64,000 nt of DNA from Candidatus Binatia bacterium (lineage in GTDB: Bacteria > Desulfobacterota > Binatia > UBA9968 > JAJDTQ01): NCBI GenBank assembly GCA_951813575.1, contig OX638375.1:3363042-3427041 (forward strand), in the 5' to 3' direction. Below the pieces are notes generated by a model. It was not told the origin of the DNA. It saw only the letters and a program-made list of their open reading frames with translations, and did not search any database. The position numbers and the translations under genes are program-made. Shown in pieces: positions 33,953-44,398 of this stretch (its first letter is position 1; each line of letters opens with the position of its first letter).

Positions 33953-35797
33953 TCAGGTGTGCCGCAGCCCCGCCAGCCCGCCGCCGCCGGTGAGCATGCG
34001 CACCAGCACGTTGGCGCCGACGATGATCATCACCAGGAAGAGGGTCACGGCGCCGGAGTGCTGGGTCATGTCGTGTTCGTTGTAACTGAAGATCACTCCG
34101 GTGAGCACCATGTTGGCCGGCGACAACAGCAGGATGATCAGGGACAGTTCGCGGGTGGCGGTGATGAAGGTCAGCAGCATGCCGGCGGTCACGCCGCTTG
34201 ACGACATGGGGATGATGATCTTGGCCATGCGCCGGAACCAGCCGATCCCCTGGACTCTTGCGGTTTCCTCCAGGGACTTGTCGATTTGCAGTATGGCGGC
34301 GATGCCGGTGCGCGAGGTGAACGGCAGGTTCTTGACCACCGTGATCAGCACCAGGATCGTGAATGTGCCGTATAGCGCCGGCAGCGGCCCCCAGGGAGTC
34401 GAGAACATGCCGATGTAGATGGCGCCGAGGGCGATGGAGGGGAAAATGTAGGGCGCGAAGGCGACGCCCTCGAGCCACCTTGCCAGCAGCGTGCCGCGTC
34501 CGCGGACCGCGGCATAGCCCACCAGCAACCCGAGCATGCCATTGCATACGGCCGCCAGCACGCCCAGCTTGATGGTGTTCCACAACGCCGTCAGGATGCC
34601 CGGGGAATGCCAGATGCCGGGTTCGCCGTTGGCGATGTCGATGTCGCTTTTGCCGATCCAGAAATGCGCGGTCAGGCCTTTGAGGGAATACTCCCCCGGC
34701 GTAATGACCAGGGATTCCCAAAGCAGGATCAGCATGGGCAGCAGGACCGTCACGACGAGGAAGGCGGCGACCGCGATGGTGGCCGGCCATTGCCAGGCCC
34801 CGAGCTTGATTTCGCGCTGCCTGAAGCCCTTGCCGGTCAGGGTCACGAAGCTCTTCCGAATGCCGATCACCCGGCTGTTGATCCAGATGAAGGTGATCGC
34901 CATGACGATCAGCACCAGGGCGAGGACGAAAGCGTCGCCGCTGTTGCGGGCGTTCAGCGAGGCGTAGATCTGGGTCGAAAAGGTGAAGAACCGCACCGGC
35001 AGCCCCAGCAGGGCCGGCGTCCCGAAGGTGCCCAGGATGCGGATGAAAGTGAGCACCACGGCGGAACCCAACGCGGGCAGCAGCAACGGAAACGTGATCC
35101 GCCACAGCCGTTGGCGCCGGTTCATGCCGGCGATGGCGCCCGCCTCCTCCAGCTCCGAATCGACCGTCGCCAGGGCGCCCGACATCAGCAGGAAGCCGTA
35201 GGCGTAGTAGTGCAGTGCCAGACAGATGACGATGGGAAAGAAGCCATAGCTGACCCAGTCGGGCGGCTGCACGCCGAAGAAACTGGTGATCATGCCCTCG
35301 TTGCCGCCGATCCGGTCGTTCTTGAACAGGCTCAGCCATGCCAGCGCCAGCACCCATGACGGCATCATGTACGGCACCACCGCGAGCGCCCCGAACACGC
35401 CCTTGAAGCGGATGTTGGTGCGCACCATCAGCCAGGCCAGGCCGCTTCCGATGCCGACGCCCAGAACGGTCACACAGACGCCGACGGCGACGCTGTTGAA
35501 CAGCGGCTTCAGGAACAGCGCCTTGGAAAGCGGGCCGGTGAAGACGCGTTCGAGATGGAACAGGGTAAAACTGCCGACCTTCGCCTCCGGCCTGTAGGCG
35601 AGGTCATAGCTCTGGTAGACCAGGGCGTCGTGGATGATTTCGAAAAGCGGCCCCAATACCAGCACGGACAGGACGGCGAGGCACAGGAGACCCAGGATCT
35701 TCTCCGGCTGGTTCACCAGCCGGTAGACGTGATAGCTGAGATTGCTCCGGGAAAGGACCGGAGGCTTGCTTCCGGAAGAGGCCGTATCCAGCGACAT
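33953..35797 (-). CDS. iron-type ABC transporter permease, fused double-domain
   Basis: This 614-residue protein combines two BPD-type permease domains in one chain, the FbpB/AfuB arrangement of ferric-iron and related importers. About 12 membrane helices are predicted. EAA-type loops occur in each half (EEAGAIAGMNRRQRLWRITF and LEETARVQGIGWFRRMAKII). It follows the ATPase gene by 27 bases and forms the membrane channel for the binding protein encoded first in the operon. Confidence 0.92.
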   Translation of the reverse strand: MSLDTASSGSKPPVLSRSNLSYHVYRLVNQPEKILGLLCLAVLSVLVLGPLFEIIHDALVYQSYDLAYRPEAKVGSFTLFHLERVFTGPLSKALFLKPLFNSVAVGVCVTVLGVGIGSGLAWLMVRTNIRFKGVFGALAVVPYMMPSWVLALAWLSLFKNDRIGGNEGMITSFFGVQPPDWVSYGFFPIVICLALHYYAYGFLLMSGALATVDSELEEAGAIAGMNRRQRLWRITFPLLLPALGSAVVLTFIRILGTFGTPALLGLPVRFFTFSTQIYASLNARNSGDAFVLALVLIVMAITFIWINSRVIGIRKSFVTLTGKGFRQREIKLGAWQWPATIAVAAFLVVTVLLPMLILLWESLVITPGEYSLKGLTAHFWIGKSDIDIANGEPGIWHSPGILTALWNTIKLGVLAAVCNGMLGLLVGYAAVRGRGTLLARWLEGVAFAPYIFPSIALGAIYIGMFSTPWGPLPALYGTFTILVLITVVKNLPFTSRTGIAAILQIDKSLEETARVQGIGWFRRMAKIIIPMSSSGVTAGMLLTFITATRELSLIILLLSPANMVLTGVIFSYNEHDMTQHSGAVTLFLVMIIVGANVLVRMLTGGGGLAGLRHT

Positions 35798-35824
35798 GTG
35801 TTCAGGGCTTCCGATTTCTGCTGC

Positions 35825-36931
35825 TCAGGCAGGCGGGTATTGATTGAGATTGGTCCCCGATTCGACATCGAAGAAGTTCAACGCTGCCGTTTCGAAGTCG
35901 ATCCACAAGGGGTCGCCAAGGTCCATCCGTATGAATCCTGGTTGCAGGAGCGTGATGGAGTGGTTCCCGGTCCGGACTTGCAGGATCGTGTCGGACCCCT
36001 TCGGCTGAATCGATTCCAGCGTTACCTTGAGCCAGTCCTCCCTGGCCTCGGTCGATACATTGATGCTTTCCGGGCGAATGGTGGCGACGAGGTCCTTTGC
36101 GTTTGCAGGCGGGTCGCCGGGGACCGGCAGCCACAGGTCGCCGCAATCGAGGCCCACCGCGCCGTTGTTCCGGCTGACGGTGCCGGTAAACCGGTTGATT
36201 CCGGGATCGCCGATGAAATCGGCGACGAACAGGTTCGCCGGATGGTGATAGATTTCATAGGGCGTGCCCTGTTGCATGACCAAGCCCTTGTCCATGACCA
36301 CGACGATGTCGGAAAGCGTCAGGGCCTCGATCTGGTCGTGGGTCACGTAGACGGTGGTGGCTTCGAGGTCGCGGTGCAGCCGCTTGAGTTCGCCGCGCAT
36401 TTCCGTACGCAGCTTGGCGTCGAGGTTGGACAGCGGCTCATCCATCAGCAGGATGGACGAGCGCGAGGCGATCATGCGCGCCAGCGCCACCCGCTGCTGC
36501 TGCCCGCCGGACAGCTCCGACGGGTAGCGGTGCTGGTACACCTTCATCTGCACCTTGTCGAGGGCGGCATCGAGGCGCTCGGCGGTCTCGCCCGCGCTCA
36601 GGCCCATCTGCTTCAGGCCGAGCGTGATGTTCCGTTCCACCGTCATATGGGGCCAGAGCGCGTAGCCCTGGAATATGAGCCCGAGGTTACGGTTCTCGGG
36701 AGGGACGATCACGCCCTTCTGGCGGGAGAAGATGAGCCTGTCGCCGAACCGGATTTCCCCCGCCTCGGGTTCCTCCAGCCCGGCGATCACCCGCAATGTC
36801 GTGGTCTTGCCGCAGCCGGAGGGTCCGAGAATGGTCAGGAACGCACCCGGCTCCACGGTCAGGTCCAGATGCCGTACGGCGACTTCCTTGCCGTACGACT
36901 TCCGGATTCCTGTTAGATGGATTTCCTCCAT
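35825..36931 (-). CDS. ABC transporter ATPase (FbpC/PotA-type)
   Basis: This 368-residue ATPase has Walker A GPSGCGKTT (about residue 35), the Q-loop, signature LSGGQQQRVALARM, Walker B ILLMDEPLSNLD and the switch His in VYVTHDQIEALTLSD. A C-terminal TOBE-type regulatory domain (FTGTVSRNNGAVGLDCGDLW onward) is present. It powers the import system of the fused permease. The gene follows the binding protein by six bases. Confidence 0.93.
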   Translation of the reverse strand: MEEIHLTGIRKSYGKEVAVRHLDLTVEPGAFLTILGPSGCGKTTTLRVIAGLEEPEAGEIRFGDRLIFSRQKGVIVPPENRNLGLIFQGYALWPHMTVERNITLGLKQMGLSAGETAERLDAALDKVQMKVYQHRYPSELSGGQQQRVALARMIASRSSILLMDEPLSNLDAKLRTEMRGELKRLHRDLEATTVYVTHDQIEALTLSDIVVVMDKGLVMQQGTPYEIYHHPANLFVADFIGDPGINRFTGTVSRNNGAVGLDCGDLWLPVPGDPPANAKDLVATIRPESINVSTEAREDWLKVTLESIQPKGSDTILQVRTGNHSITLLQPGFIRMDLGDPLWIDFETAALNFFDVESGTNLNQYPPA

Positions 36932-36937
36932 GCCTGA

Positions 36938-38182
36938 CTATTTGCTCGAATGCACCGTCCAGAAGTCCCGGACCTTGGGGCCTTGCTTCCACATGTATCC
37001 GGCATCCACGGTCCAGCCCGTCATCTCGTCCCAGATCTCGCCGCCCGCCGGCAGCGGCACGTCGCTCCGCGGGCTCACCGTGCCCGGGTCGAAATAGGGC
37101 GCCAGACCCTGCAACAGGGTCATGCTGGCGCCCTTGTCGTAGGGCTTCGCGAGCTTCGAGTCCTTGTTCAGCTCAAGGCTGCCGAGCAGGTACGCGGTAA
37201 ACAGCTTGGCCGCGTTGGGGTGCGGCGCCTGGCGCGCGATGGCGCTGAAGGTCGGGTAGACCAGCTTGCCGACCGGATCCACCTTGGCCAGGATCTTGTT
37301 GGCGTAGCCCTTCGAATCGTTGCGCGCGATGTAGGTCATGTTGGCGAACGCGATCAGCGGATTCTTCTGGCCCTTCTTGCCCGAGGCCCGGGCCAGCTTC
37401 GAGCCGGACTTGAAGATCACCAGGTCGTTGGCGAGCAGCCGCGCCCAGAACTCCTGCCCGGCGTCGGCGACCCCTTTGCTCAATTTGATGGGCTTGCCGG
37501 CATGGCGCTGATAGGCGGCCGCCATTTCATCGGGACGCTGCATAAGCGTCATCACGCCCATCAGGGTGGAGCCCGACGACAGCGGGTTCTTCATGCCCAC
37601 CCGGCCCTTGAACTTGGGCTCGGTCAACTCCCACACGTTCTTGATGGGCGGCGCGTCCGGGTAGGCCTCCCGGTTGTAGAGAAAGACCATGGCCTCATTG
37701 ACGCGGATCAGCAGCGGGTCGCGGTTCTCCTTCGGGATACGATCCTTGTAATGGTGCGGCACGTAGTTGACGAGACGGTTCTTGTTGAGCATCTCGTAGA
37801 TCACCTGACCCGAATTGCCGGTGGTGACGATGTCGGCGTTGAAGATGTTCGCGTTCTGCTCGCGAATGGTCTTCTCCACCGATTTGACCGACCCCAGGTC
37901 ATGCACGGTCACCTTGATCTCCGGGTGAATCTTGGCGAACGGCTTCACCAGCTTGGCGATGCGGCCGGAGGAGGTGTAGACCACCACCTCGCCTTCGGCT
38001 TTCGCCTTGGCGGTGATCTCGTCCCAGTTTTCGTCCTTGTCATAGGGGCCGAGCTTGGCCGCCTTCAGCCAGGCCTCCATCTCGGGCGGCGGCTTGGAGG
38101 CGGCGCTGGCGGCGGTGACGAAGGAAAGGGCGAACAGGGCGGCCATGAGCACCGCGGACAAACGCGTAATGATCTGTTTCAT
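36938..38182 (-). CDS. iron-type ABC transporter substrate-binding protein
   Basis: ATG 38182 is chosen: a signal peptide follows (MKQIITRLSAVLMAALFALS, cleavage near SAASA) and GGAGGGAGA lies just upstream. The 414-residue protein resembles ferric-ion or phosphonate-like binding proteins: AEGEVVVYTSSGRIAKLVKP, NADIVTTGNSGQVIYEML, LLIRVNEAMVFLYNREA. Binding specificity (ferric iron or an organic anion) is not clear. It heads a four-gene minus-strand operon. Confidence 0.88.
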   Translation of the reverse strand: MKQIITRLSAVLMAALFALSFVTAASAASKPPPEMEAWLKAAKLGPYDKDENWDEITAKAKAEGEVVVYTSSGRIAKLVKPFAKIHPEIKVTVHDLGSVKSVEKTIREQNANIFNADIVTTGNSGQVIYEMLNKNRLVNYVPHHYKDRIPKENRDPLLIRVNEAMVFLYNREAYPDAPPIKNVWELTEPKFKGRVGMKNPLSSGSTLMGVMTLMQRPDEMAAAYQRHAGKPIKLSKGVADAGQEFWARLLANDLVIFKSGSKLARASGKKGQKNPLIAFANMTYIARNDSKGYANKILAKVDPVGKLVYPTFSAIARQAPHPNAAKLFTAYLLGSLELNKDSKLAKPYDKGASMTLLQGLAPYFDPGTVSPRSDVPLPAGGEIWDEMTGWTVDAGYMWKQGPKVRDFWTVHSSK

Positions 38183-38355
38183 GTTATTCTCCCTCCGGGT
38201 GAATGCACCCGGTTCATCAATAAAGGCGGCGAGACTCCGTTCGCTGTCATCGAGGAACACTACTACGCTACGCCGATTCACGCCGCAGGCGCAAGGCCCT
38301 TCACCGCCCCGGCCTGCCGCCGCGGGGGCCGGACGAAATCGCGGAAGGACCACGC

Positions 38356-38967
38356 ATGGCCATCCCTCTTCCTTCGCTCAGCTTGATCGCCCGGGGCCTC
38401 GACCCCCACGGCGCCGATCTTTTCATCGGCGGGACCGCGGCGGCGCGTGATGTCGACCTGTTGCGGCGGCATGACATATCGATCGTCGTCAACACCGCGG
38501 TCAACGTGGACGTGAATTACGTCGCCGCGCCGGGCGACGGCGGCGAGGACGGGGAATCGAACACCGTGTGCCGTGCCGGATTCGCGCCGTTCCGGGTCTT
38601 CAAGCTGGGGCTGGTGGACGGCGAGAATCCCCCCGGCATGATGCTCGGCGGGTACTGTATTCTCCACGGCGCGTTGCATCAGACCATGCCGCAGAAGGAG
38701 AGCTACCCCTCACAGGCACGGGGCAACGTGCTCGTCCACTGCCGCGAGGGCCGCAGCCGCTCCGTGGCCCTGGCGGCGCTCTATCTCCACCTGCAGGACC
38801 CGACCCGTTTCCCCGAGCTCGAGGACGCGGTCGCCGTGGTGAGGGCGAAGCGCGGATTGCCTCCGGAAGAGTGGTTCGAGGCACCGAACAAGGAGATGAT
38901 CGACGCCGCGGCAGAGGCGGCGCGCGCCATCCGGTCGCTGCGCGACCACGGGGTCCTTGCAATCTGA
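38356..38967 (+). CDS. dual-specificity protein phosphatase
   Basis: This 203-residue cysteine-based phosphatase carries the P-loop VHCREGRSRSVALAALYL (CX5R) with nucleophilic Cys and Arg, and an upstream Asp (FKLGLVDGEN) as probable general acid. LFIGGTAAARDVDLLRRHDI is the typical DSP start. It probably removes phosphate from Tyr/Ser/Thr or another small substrate. It is transcribed opposite to the iron operon; its leader overlaps that operon's promoter region, and the liv operon follows downstream. Confidence 0.85.
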   Translation: MAIPLPSLSLIARGLDPHGADLFIGGTAAARDVDLLRRHDISIVVNTAVNVDVNYVAAPGDGGEDGESNTVCRAGFAPFRVFKLGLVDGENPPGMMLGGYCILHGALHQTMPQKESYPSQARGNVLVHCREGRSRSVALAALYLHLQDPTRFPELEDAVAVVRAKRGLPPEEWFEAPNKEMIDAAAEAARAIRSLRDHGVLAI

Positions 38968-39080
38968 GGACGCCGGTTGTGGCGGTCGCAGGGCGAGACG
39001 TTCACCTCCACTTGTGCTAGGATGCCGCCTCCCTGAAGAAATCCGGTGCTCATTTCTGTTCCGAACGACAGGAGGAAACC

Positions 39081-40235
39081 ATGTCGAACCTCAAGCGGGT
39101 CGCGCTGTTCGTGGCCGGAATCGCCTTGGCGGCGGCCGCGCCCATCGCCGGGTCGGCCGAGACCATCAAGATCGGCGTCACCCAGCCGCTGACCGGCGCG
39201 GTGGCGGCGTCCGGCAACTATGTCGCCCAGGGCGCCAAGATCGCCGAGTCGTTTCTCAACGCGTCCGGCGGTCTGTTGGGCAAGAAGGTCCAGTTGATCA
39301 TCGAGGACAACAAGAGCAATCCGAAGGAAGCCGTGGCCACGGCCGAAAAGCTCATCGTGCGCGACAAGGTGCCGGCGCTCATGGGGGCATGGAGCTCCAC
39401 CTACACCCTGGCGGTGATGCCGAAGCTGATGGAGTACGGCGTGCCCATGGTGGTGGAGACGTCGTCCTCGGGCAAGATCACGACCTCGGGCAATCCCTGG
39501 ATCTTCCGCATCAGCCCGACCTCGGCCATGGAAGCCCAGTCCTTCGGCACCAAGGTCGGCCAGTTCAACATCAAGAAGGCCAACTTCCTGGTGGTCAACA
39601 ACGACTGGGGCCTGGGCGCGTCCAACCAGTTCCAGAAGATGCTCAAGAGCAAGGGCATCGCCGTCGGCGTGGTGGAAACCATGGATGCCAAGGCCACGGA
39701 TATGAGCGCCCAGTTGGCGAAGATCAAGGCGGCGGGCGGCGATACGGTGTTCGTCACCACCGGCGTCGAGCAGATCACCCTGGTGCTGAAGCAGATGAAG
39801 GAGCAGCGGGTCACGCAACGGGTGATCACCACCGGCGGTTCGTCATCGCCGGACCAGTTGATCGCGCAGGCCGGCGCGGCCGCGGAAGGCAGCTTCCACC
39901 TGTTGTTCTTCGCTCCGTGGTTCCCGGGCTCGGCGCCCAACCCGGAAGTCGCCACCGCGTTCGTCAATGAATGGAACAAGCGCGGCCACAACTTCGCCGG
40001 CCTGACCGAGGGTTTCCGCGGCCATGACGGCATCATGACCATCGCCGCCGCCATCAAGGCCGCCGGCAAGGCCGAGCCCAAGGCCATCCAGAAGGCCCTC
40101 TGGGGGGTCAAGGTGGACGGCGTCAACGGCGACATCGCGTTCATCAAGCAAGGCCCCAAGGGCAAGGAGAGCGCCCAGAACATTCCCAACGTCTACGTGG
40201 TCACCATCAAGAGCGGCAAGGTCGCGCTGCCCTGA
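39081..40235 (+). CDS. branched-chain amino acid-type ABC substrate-binding protein (LivK-like)
   Basis: This 384-residue type I periplasmic binding protein has a signal peptide (MSNLKRVALFVAGIALAAAA, cleavage near GSAE). The mature domain shows TIKIGVTQPLTGAVAASGNY, VQLIIEDNKSNPKEAVATAE and MGAWSSTYTLAVMPKLMEY. It follows AGGAGGAAACC, and TGCTAGGAT at 39016-39023 may be an extended -10. It heads the liv operon. The ligand could be an amino acid, amide or aromatic acid. Confidence 0.93.
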   Translation: MSNLKRVALFVAGIALAAAAPIAGSAETIKIGVTQPLTGAVAASGNYVAQGAKIAESFLNASGGLLGKKVQLIIEDNKSNPKEAVATAEKLIVRDKVPALMGAWSSTYTLAVMPKLMEYGVPMVVETSSSGKITTSGNPWIFRISPTSAMEAQSFGTKVGQFNIKKANFLVVNNDWGLGASNQFQKMLKSKGIAVGVVETMDAKATDMSAQLAKIKAAGGDTVFVTTGVEQITLVLKQMKEQRVTQRVITTGGSSSPDQLIAQAGAAAEGSFHLLFFAPWFPGSAPNPEVATAFVNEWNKRGHNFAGLTEGFRGHDGIMTIAAAIKAAGKAEPKAIQKALWGVKVDGVNGDIAFIKQGPKGKESAQNIPNVYVVTIKSGKVALP

Positions 40236-40345
40236 CGCTGTCACAAGCGTGGCGGCAGACGAAAGCCGTCCGGCCCTGACTTGACGCACGCCCTTTCCGG
40301 ACCTCCCGGGAAGGTCGTGCGCCGGGGCCGGCCCCTGTCCTCGCC

Positions 40346-41218
40346 GTGCCTGAATTTCTCCAGCACCTCCTCAACGCGCTGATCCTCGGCGGCACCTATG
40401 CCCTTCTGGGCATCGGGCTGACGCTGATCTTCGGCATCATGCGGGTGGTCAACTTCACCCACGGCGAGCTTTATACGTTCGGCGCCTACATGGTGTTCTT
40501 CTTCGTCATGGTGCTGGGCGTGAATTTCTTCGCCAGCATCCTGCTGGCCATGGCCCTCGGCGTGGCCCTCGGCGCGCTGATCGAATTCGTGCTGCTGCGC
40601 CCGCTCCGGGGCGCCGACATCGATACCACCATGCTGGTCATGATCGGCGCCTGGATCGCGATGCAGAACCTGGAGCAGTTCACCTGGACCGGCATCGCCA
40701 AGTCCATCGACCACCCCTTTCCCCTGGACCCCCTGGTCATCGGGGAGGTGTCGGTTTCCTGGGTCCGGGTTTTCGTCTTCGCCTTCGCCGTGCTGCTGAT
40801 CGCCGTCACCTACCTGCTGATCCATTGGACCCGCCTGGGCAAGGCCATGCGCGCCACCTTCCAGGACCGTGAGACCGCGGCGCTCATGGGCGTGAACGTC
40901 AAGGGCATCCATACGCTGACGTTCGCCTTCGGCTCCTGCCTCGCGGCCGCGGCCGGCGCCCTGCTGGGCCCGGTCTTCGTGGTGGCGCCGACCATCGGCG
41001 ACCTGGCGGCGCTCAAGGCCTTCGCCATCGTCATCCTCGGCGGGCTCGGCAGCATCCCCGGCGCCACCCTCGGCGGCTTCGTCCTGGGCCTGGCGGAGGA
41101 ACTGGGCGCCGGCTACGTCTCGTCCGGCTATCGGGATGCCATGGGCTTCCTGCTGATCATCCTGGTGCTGGTGTTCAAACCGACGGGGTTGTTCGCGGCC
41201 AAGGAGCGCATCGGGTGA
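40346..41218 (+). CDS. branched-chain-type ABC permease (LivH-like)
   Basis: This 290-residue inner-membrane permease starts at GTG 40346. LNALILGGTYALLGIGLTLI, FGIMRVVNFTHGELYTFGAY and AFAIVILGGLGSIPGATLGG are diagnostic of LivH. About eight helices. It lies 110 bases after the binding protein gene and overlaps livM by four bases (GTGA), so the membrane subunits are coupled. Confidence 0.94.
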   Translation: MPEFLQHLLNALILGGTYALLGIGLTLIFGIMRVVNFTHGELYTFGAYMVFFFVMVLGVNFFASILLAMALGVALGALIEFVLLRPLRGADIDTTMLVMIGAWIAMQNLEQFTWTGIAKSIDHPFPLDPLVIGEVSVSWVRVFVFAFAVLLIAVTYLLIHWTRLGKAMRATFQDRETAALMGVNVKGIHTLTFAFGSCLAAAAGALLGPVFVVAPTIGDLAALKAFAIVILGGLGSIPGATLGGFVLGLAEELGAGYVSSGYRDAMGFLLIILVLVFKPTGLFAAKERIG

Positions 41219-42243
41219 GGCACGCGGTCACAGCCGCCTGGGTGGTGTTCCTGTTTTCCATCCCGTTGTGGATGACGGACCTCTACATCCTCCATATCCT
41301 CATCAGCGCCGGCATCTTCACCATCGCGGCCATCAGCCTCAACCTGCTGCTCGGCTACACCGGGCAACTGAGCCTCGGCCACGTGGCGTTCTTCGGCATC
41401 GGCGCCTACACCAGCGCGCTGGTGTCCCTGGGCTTCGACCTCGAGCTGACCGACTCCTACACGTTCGTTTTCGCGCCGTGGCCGGTGTGGATCGCATTCA
41501 TCGCCGGCATCGCCGCCGCCGGCCTGTTCGGCTGGCTGATCGGCAAGATCGCCTTCAAGGTCCGCGGCGCCTATTTCGTCATCGTCACCATCAGCTTCGC
41601 CGAGGTCGTGCGGCTCATCTCCCTTAACTGGGTCGACCTCACCGAAGGCCCCATGGCGCTCAACAACATCCCGCCGTTCGGCGTGGCCATTCCGGGCCTC
41701 TGGGAGCAGACCTTCTACCAGAAGCTGCCCAACTACTACCTGATCCTGGTCGTGGCCATCGTTTGCTACATCGTGGTCCGGCGCCTGGTCCGGTCGCGGG
41801 CCGGGCGGGCCATGATCGGGCTGCGCGAGAACGAGGCCCTGGCCTCTTCCGTCGGCGTCGACGTCACCCGTTACCTGGTCCTGGCGACGGTCATCTCGGC
41901 GGCCATGGCCGGGGCCGCCGGCGGGCTCTACACCCACTACATCCGTATCGTCGATCCGGACATCTTCCTGTTCATCTATACCGTGACCATGGTGATCATG
42001 GTGGTTACCGGCGGCAAGGGGACCACCGCCGGCCCGGTGGTGGGCGGCCTCCTCTTCGGCATCCTGCCCGAGGTGCTGCGCGAGTTCGCGAGCCCCGAGG
42101 TGCAGTGGGTGATCTACGGCGTGTTCATGATCGCCGTCGTGTTCTTCCTGCCGCAGGGCATCGTCCCCGCGGTCACGTCGTGGTGGAAAGCGCGGTTTGC
42201 CGCCCCCGAGGGCGGCCTCGGCACCCCGGAGGGAGCGCGGTGA
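41215..42243 (+). CDS. branched-chain-type ABC permease (LivM-like)
   Basis: This 342-residue second permease starts at GTG 41215. Typical blocks are LNLLLGYTGQLSLGHVAFFG, IGAYTSAL, the EAA-like loop GLRENEALASSVGVDVTRYL and MVVTGGKGTTAGPVVGGLLF. It forms the channel with LivH. It overlaps livG by four bases. Confidence 0.94.
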   Translation: MRHAVTAAWVVFLFSIPLWMTDLYILHILISAGIFTIAAISLNLLLGYTGQLSLGHVAFFGIGAYTSALVSLGFDLELTDSYTFVFAPWPVWIAFIAGIAAAGLFGWLIGKIAFKVRGAYFVIVTISFAEVVRLISLNWVDLTEGPMALNNIPPFGVAIPGLWEQTFYQKLPNYYLILVVAIVCYIVVRRLVRSRAGRAMIGLRENEALASSVGVDVTRYLVLATVISAAMAGAAGGLYTHYIRIVDPDIFLFIYTVTMVIMVVTGGKGTTAGPVVGGLLFGILPEVLREFASPEVQWVIYGVFMIAVVFFLPQGIVPAVTSWWKARFAAPEGGLGTPEGAR

Positions 42244-43008
42244 CGGATACCGCACTCAGCGTCGAGGGCCTCACCGTCCACTTCGGCGGGCTGGTGGCCG
42301 TGTCGGACGTGGACTTCGTCGTCCGCGAGGGCGAGATCGCGAGCCTCATCGGCCCCAACGGGGCCGGCAAGACCACCGCCTTCAATGTCATCACGGGTTT
42401 CCTGCAGGCCAGCGCCGGCAGCGTCCGTTACCGCGGGGCTTCCCTGGACGGCCTGCGGCCCAACGACGTCGCCGACCTGGGCGTCGTGCGGACTTTCCAG
42501 AAGACGAGTCTCTTCAGTGGGCTGAGCGTCATCGACAACATGCTGATCGGCCTGCACCGCCGCGGCCGTGGCCGGGTCTGGGAGATCCTGCTGGCGCTGC
42601 CGCGCATCAAGGCCGAGGAACGCGACCTGAGGATGCAGGCCGCCGCCATCCTGGAACAGGTGGGTCTGTCCCACCGGGGCGGCGAGCTGGCGTCGGATCT
42701 GCCATACGGCGAGCAACGCCTGCTGGAGGTGGCCATCGCCCTGGCGGCGCGGCCGTCGCTGCTGTTGCTGGACGAGCCGGCCTCCGGGATGAACCCGTCG
42801 GAGACCCAGGACTTCATGAACCGGGTCTCGGCCATCCGCGACCAGGGCACCACTATCTTCCTGGTGGAGCACGACATGCGGGTGGTCATGGGCATTTCCG
42901 ACCGGGTCATCGTGCTCAATCAGGGCATCATCCTGGCCGAGGGCACGCCGGAAGAGATCCGTCGCCACCCCGAGGTCATTCGGGCCTACCTTGGAGGGGC
43001 AGCCGCCG

Positions 43009-43016
<8 letters not shown>
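42240..43016 (+). CDS. branched-chain-type ABC ATPase (LivG-like)
   Basis: This 258-residue ATPase begins at GTG 42240. Walker A is GPNGAGKTTAFNVITGF, the signature is DLPYGEQRLLEVAIALA and Walker B LLLLDEPASGMNP, which is typical for LivG (NPxE following). The start is fixed by the four-base overlap with livM. It acts as a heterodimer with LivF. Confidence 0.94.
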
Positions 43017-43713
<697 letters not shown>

Positions 43714-43729
43714 TGGGACGGAGTATTTC

Positions 43730-43753
43730 TTGACAAATCATGATATGCCATGA
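43730..43753 (+). promoter_or_regulatory. -35-like TTGACA and inverted repeat before the Doc toxin-antitoxin operon
   Basis: TTGACA at 43730-43735 precedes TCATG(6)CATGA at 43738-43753, a 5-bp inverted repeat that would lie between promoter elements. This suits autoregulation by the antitoxin. No good -10 is seen. Confidence 0.4.
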
Positions 43754-43785
43754 CAACATGGAATTGAGTCAAGGAGACGTGCACC

Positions 43786-44013
43786 ATGTCCCAGGCCCGT
43801 GAAAAATTCGCTACCCAGGTCAATTCCGAGATCTTGTCCGCAATCCGCGCGATCGCGGAGCAGGAGGGGCGTCAACTCCAGGCGCTCATGGACGAGGCGC
43901 TTGCCGACCTGATTGAAAAACGAAAACAGGCCCGGCCCCGGCCTCATGTCATGGCTGCCTATCTCGCCAGCCATGACAGGTACGGCGAGCTCTACAAGAA
44001 GCTCGCTAAATGA
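43786..44013 (+). CDS. antitoxin of a Fic/Doc-type module
   Basis: This 75-residue protein has NSEILSAIRAIAEQEGRQLQ, ALMDEALADLIEKRKQA, the ribbon-helix-helix-like DNA-binding part, and a C-terminal tail (YLASHDRYGELYKKLAK) that should block the toxin. It overlaps the doc-like gene by four bases (ATGA). A 5' relic of the same gene occurs at 25857-25914. Confidence 0.8.
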   Translation: MSQAREKFATQVNSEILSAIRAIAEQEGRQLQALMDEALADLIEKRKQARPRPHVMAAYLASHDRYGELYKKLAK

Positions 44014-44387
44014 CAGACTACCTCACGCTGGCGGAAGTCCTCGCCATTCACGCGGACCAGATTGAACGGTATGGCGGATCGGAAGGCGTTCGGGACACCG
44101 GTCTTCTGGAGGCGGCGCTCTATCGGCCGCAGACCGGCTACTACGCCGATCTCGTTGAGGAAGCCGCCGCGCTGTGGGAAAGCCTCGCCCAGAACCATCC
44201 GTTTGTCGACGGTAACAAGCGCGTGGCCTTTGCCGCGACGTACACGTTTCTGGCGATCAACGGCGCACAACTGACGGCGGACTCAGAGGACGCATACGCC
44301 TTCATCTCGGGGCTGTACGAAGCCGGGACGTTCGGTTTTGACAAACTGGTGCCATGGCTTCGGCGCAATGTCAGGGTCGGTGTCTGA
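44010..44387 (+). CDS. doc: Doc-type Fic toxin
   Basis: This 125-residue toxin has the Fic motif HPFVDGNKRVAFAATYTFLA. Doc kinases phosphorylate elongation factor Tu; here the central residues HPFxDGNKR are complete. The N-terminus (YLTLAEVLAIHADQIERYGG) fits death-on-curing proteins. Complete and probably functional with the antitoxin encoded before it. Confidence 0.92.
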   Translation: MTDYLTLAEVLAIHADQIERYGGSEGVRDTGLLEAALYRPQTGYYADLVEEAAALWESLAQNHPFVDGNKRVAFAATYTFLAINGAQLTADSEDAYAFISGLYEAGTFGFDKLVPWLRRNVRVGV

Positions 44388-44398
44388 GAGGAATACCC

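Noticed and set aside
33915..35357. Second long minus-strand frame inside the iron-type permease gene
   Set aside because: Out-of-frame copy rich in Arg and His; the permease frame has the membrane helices.
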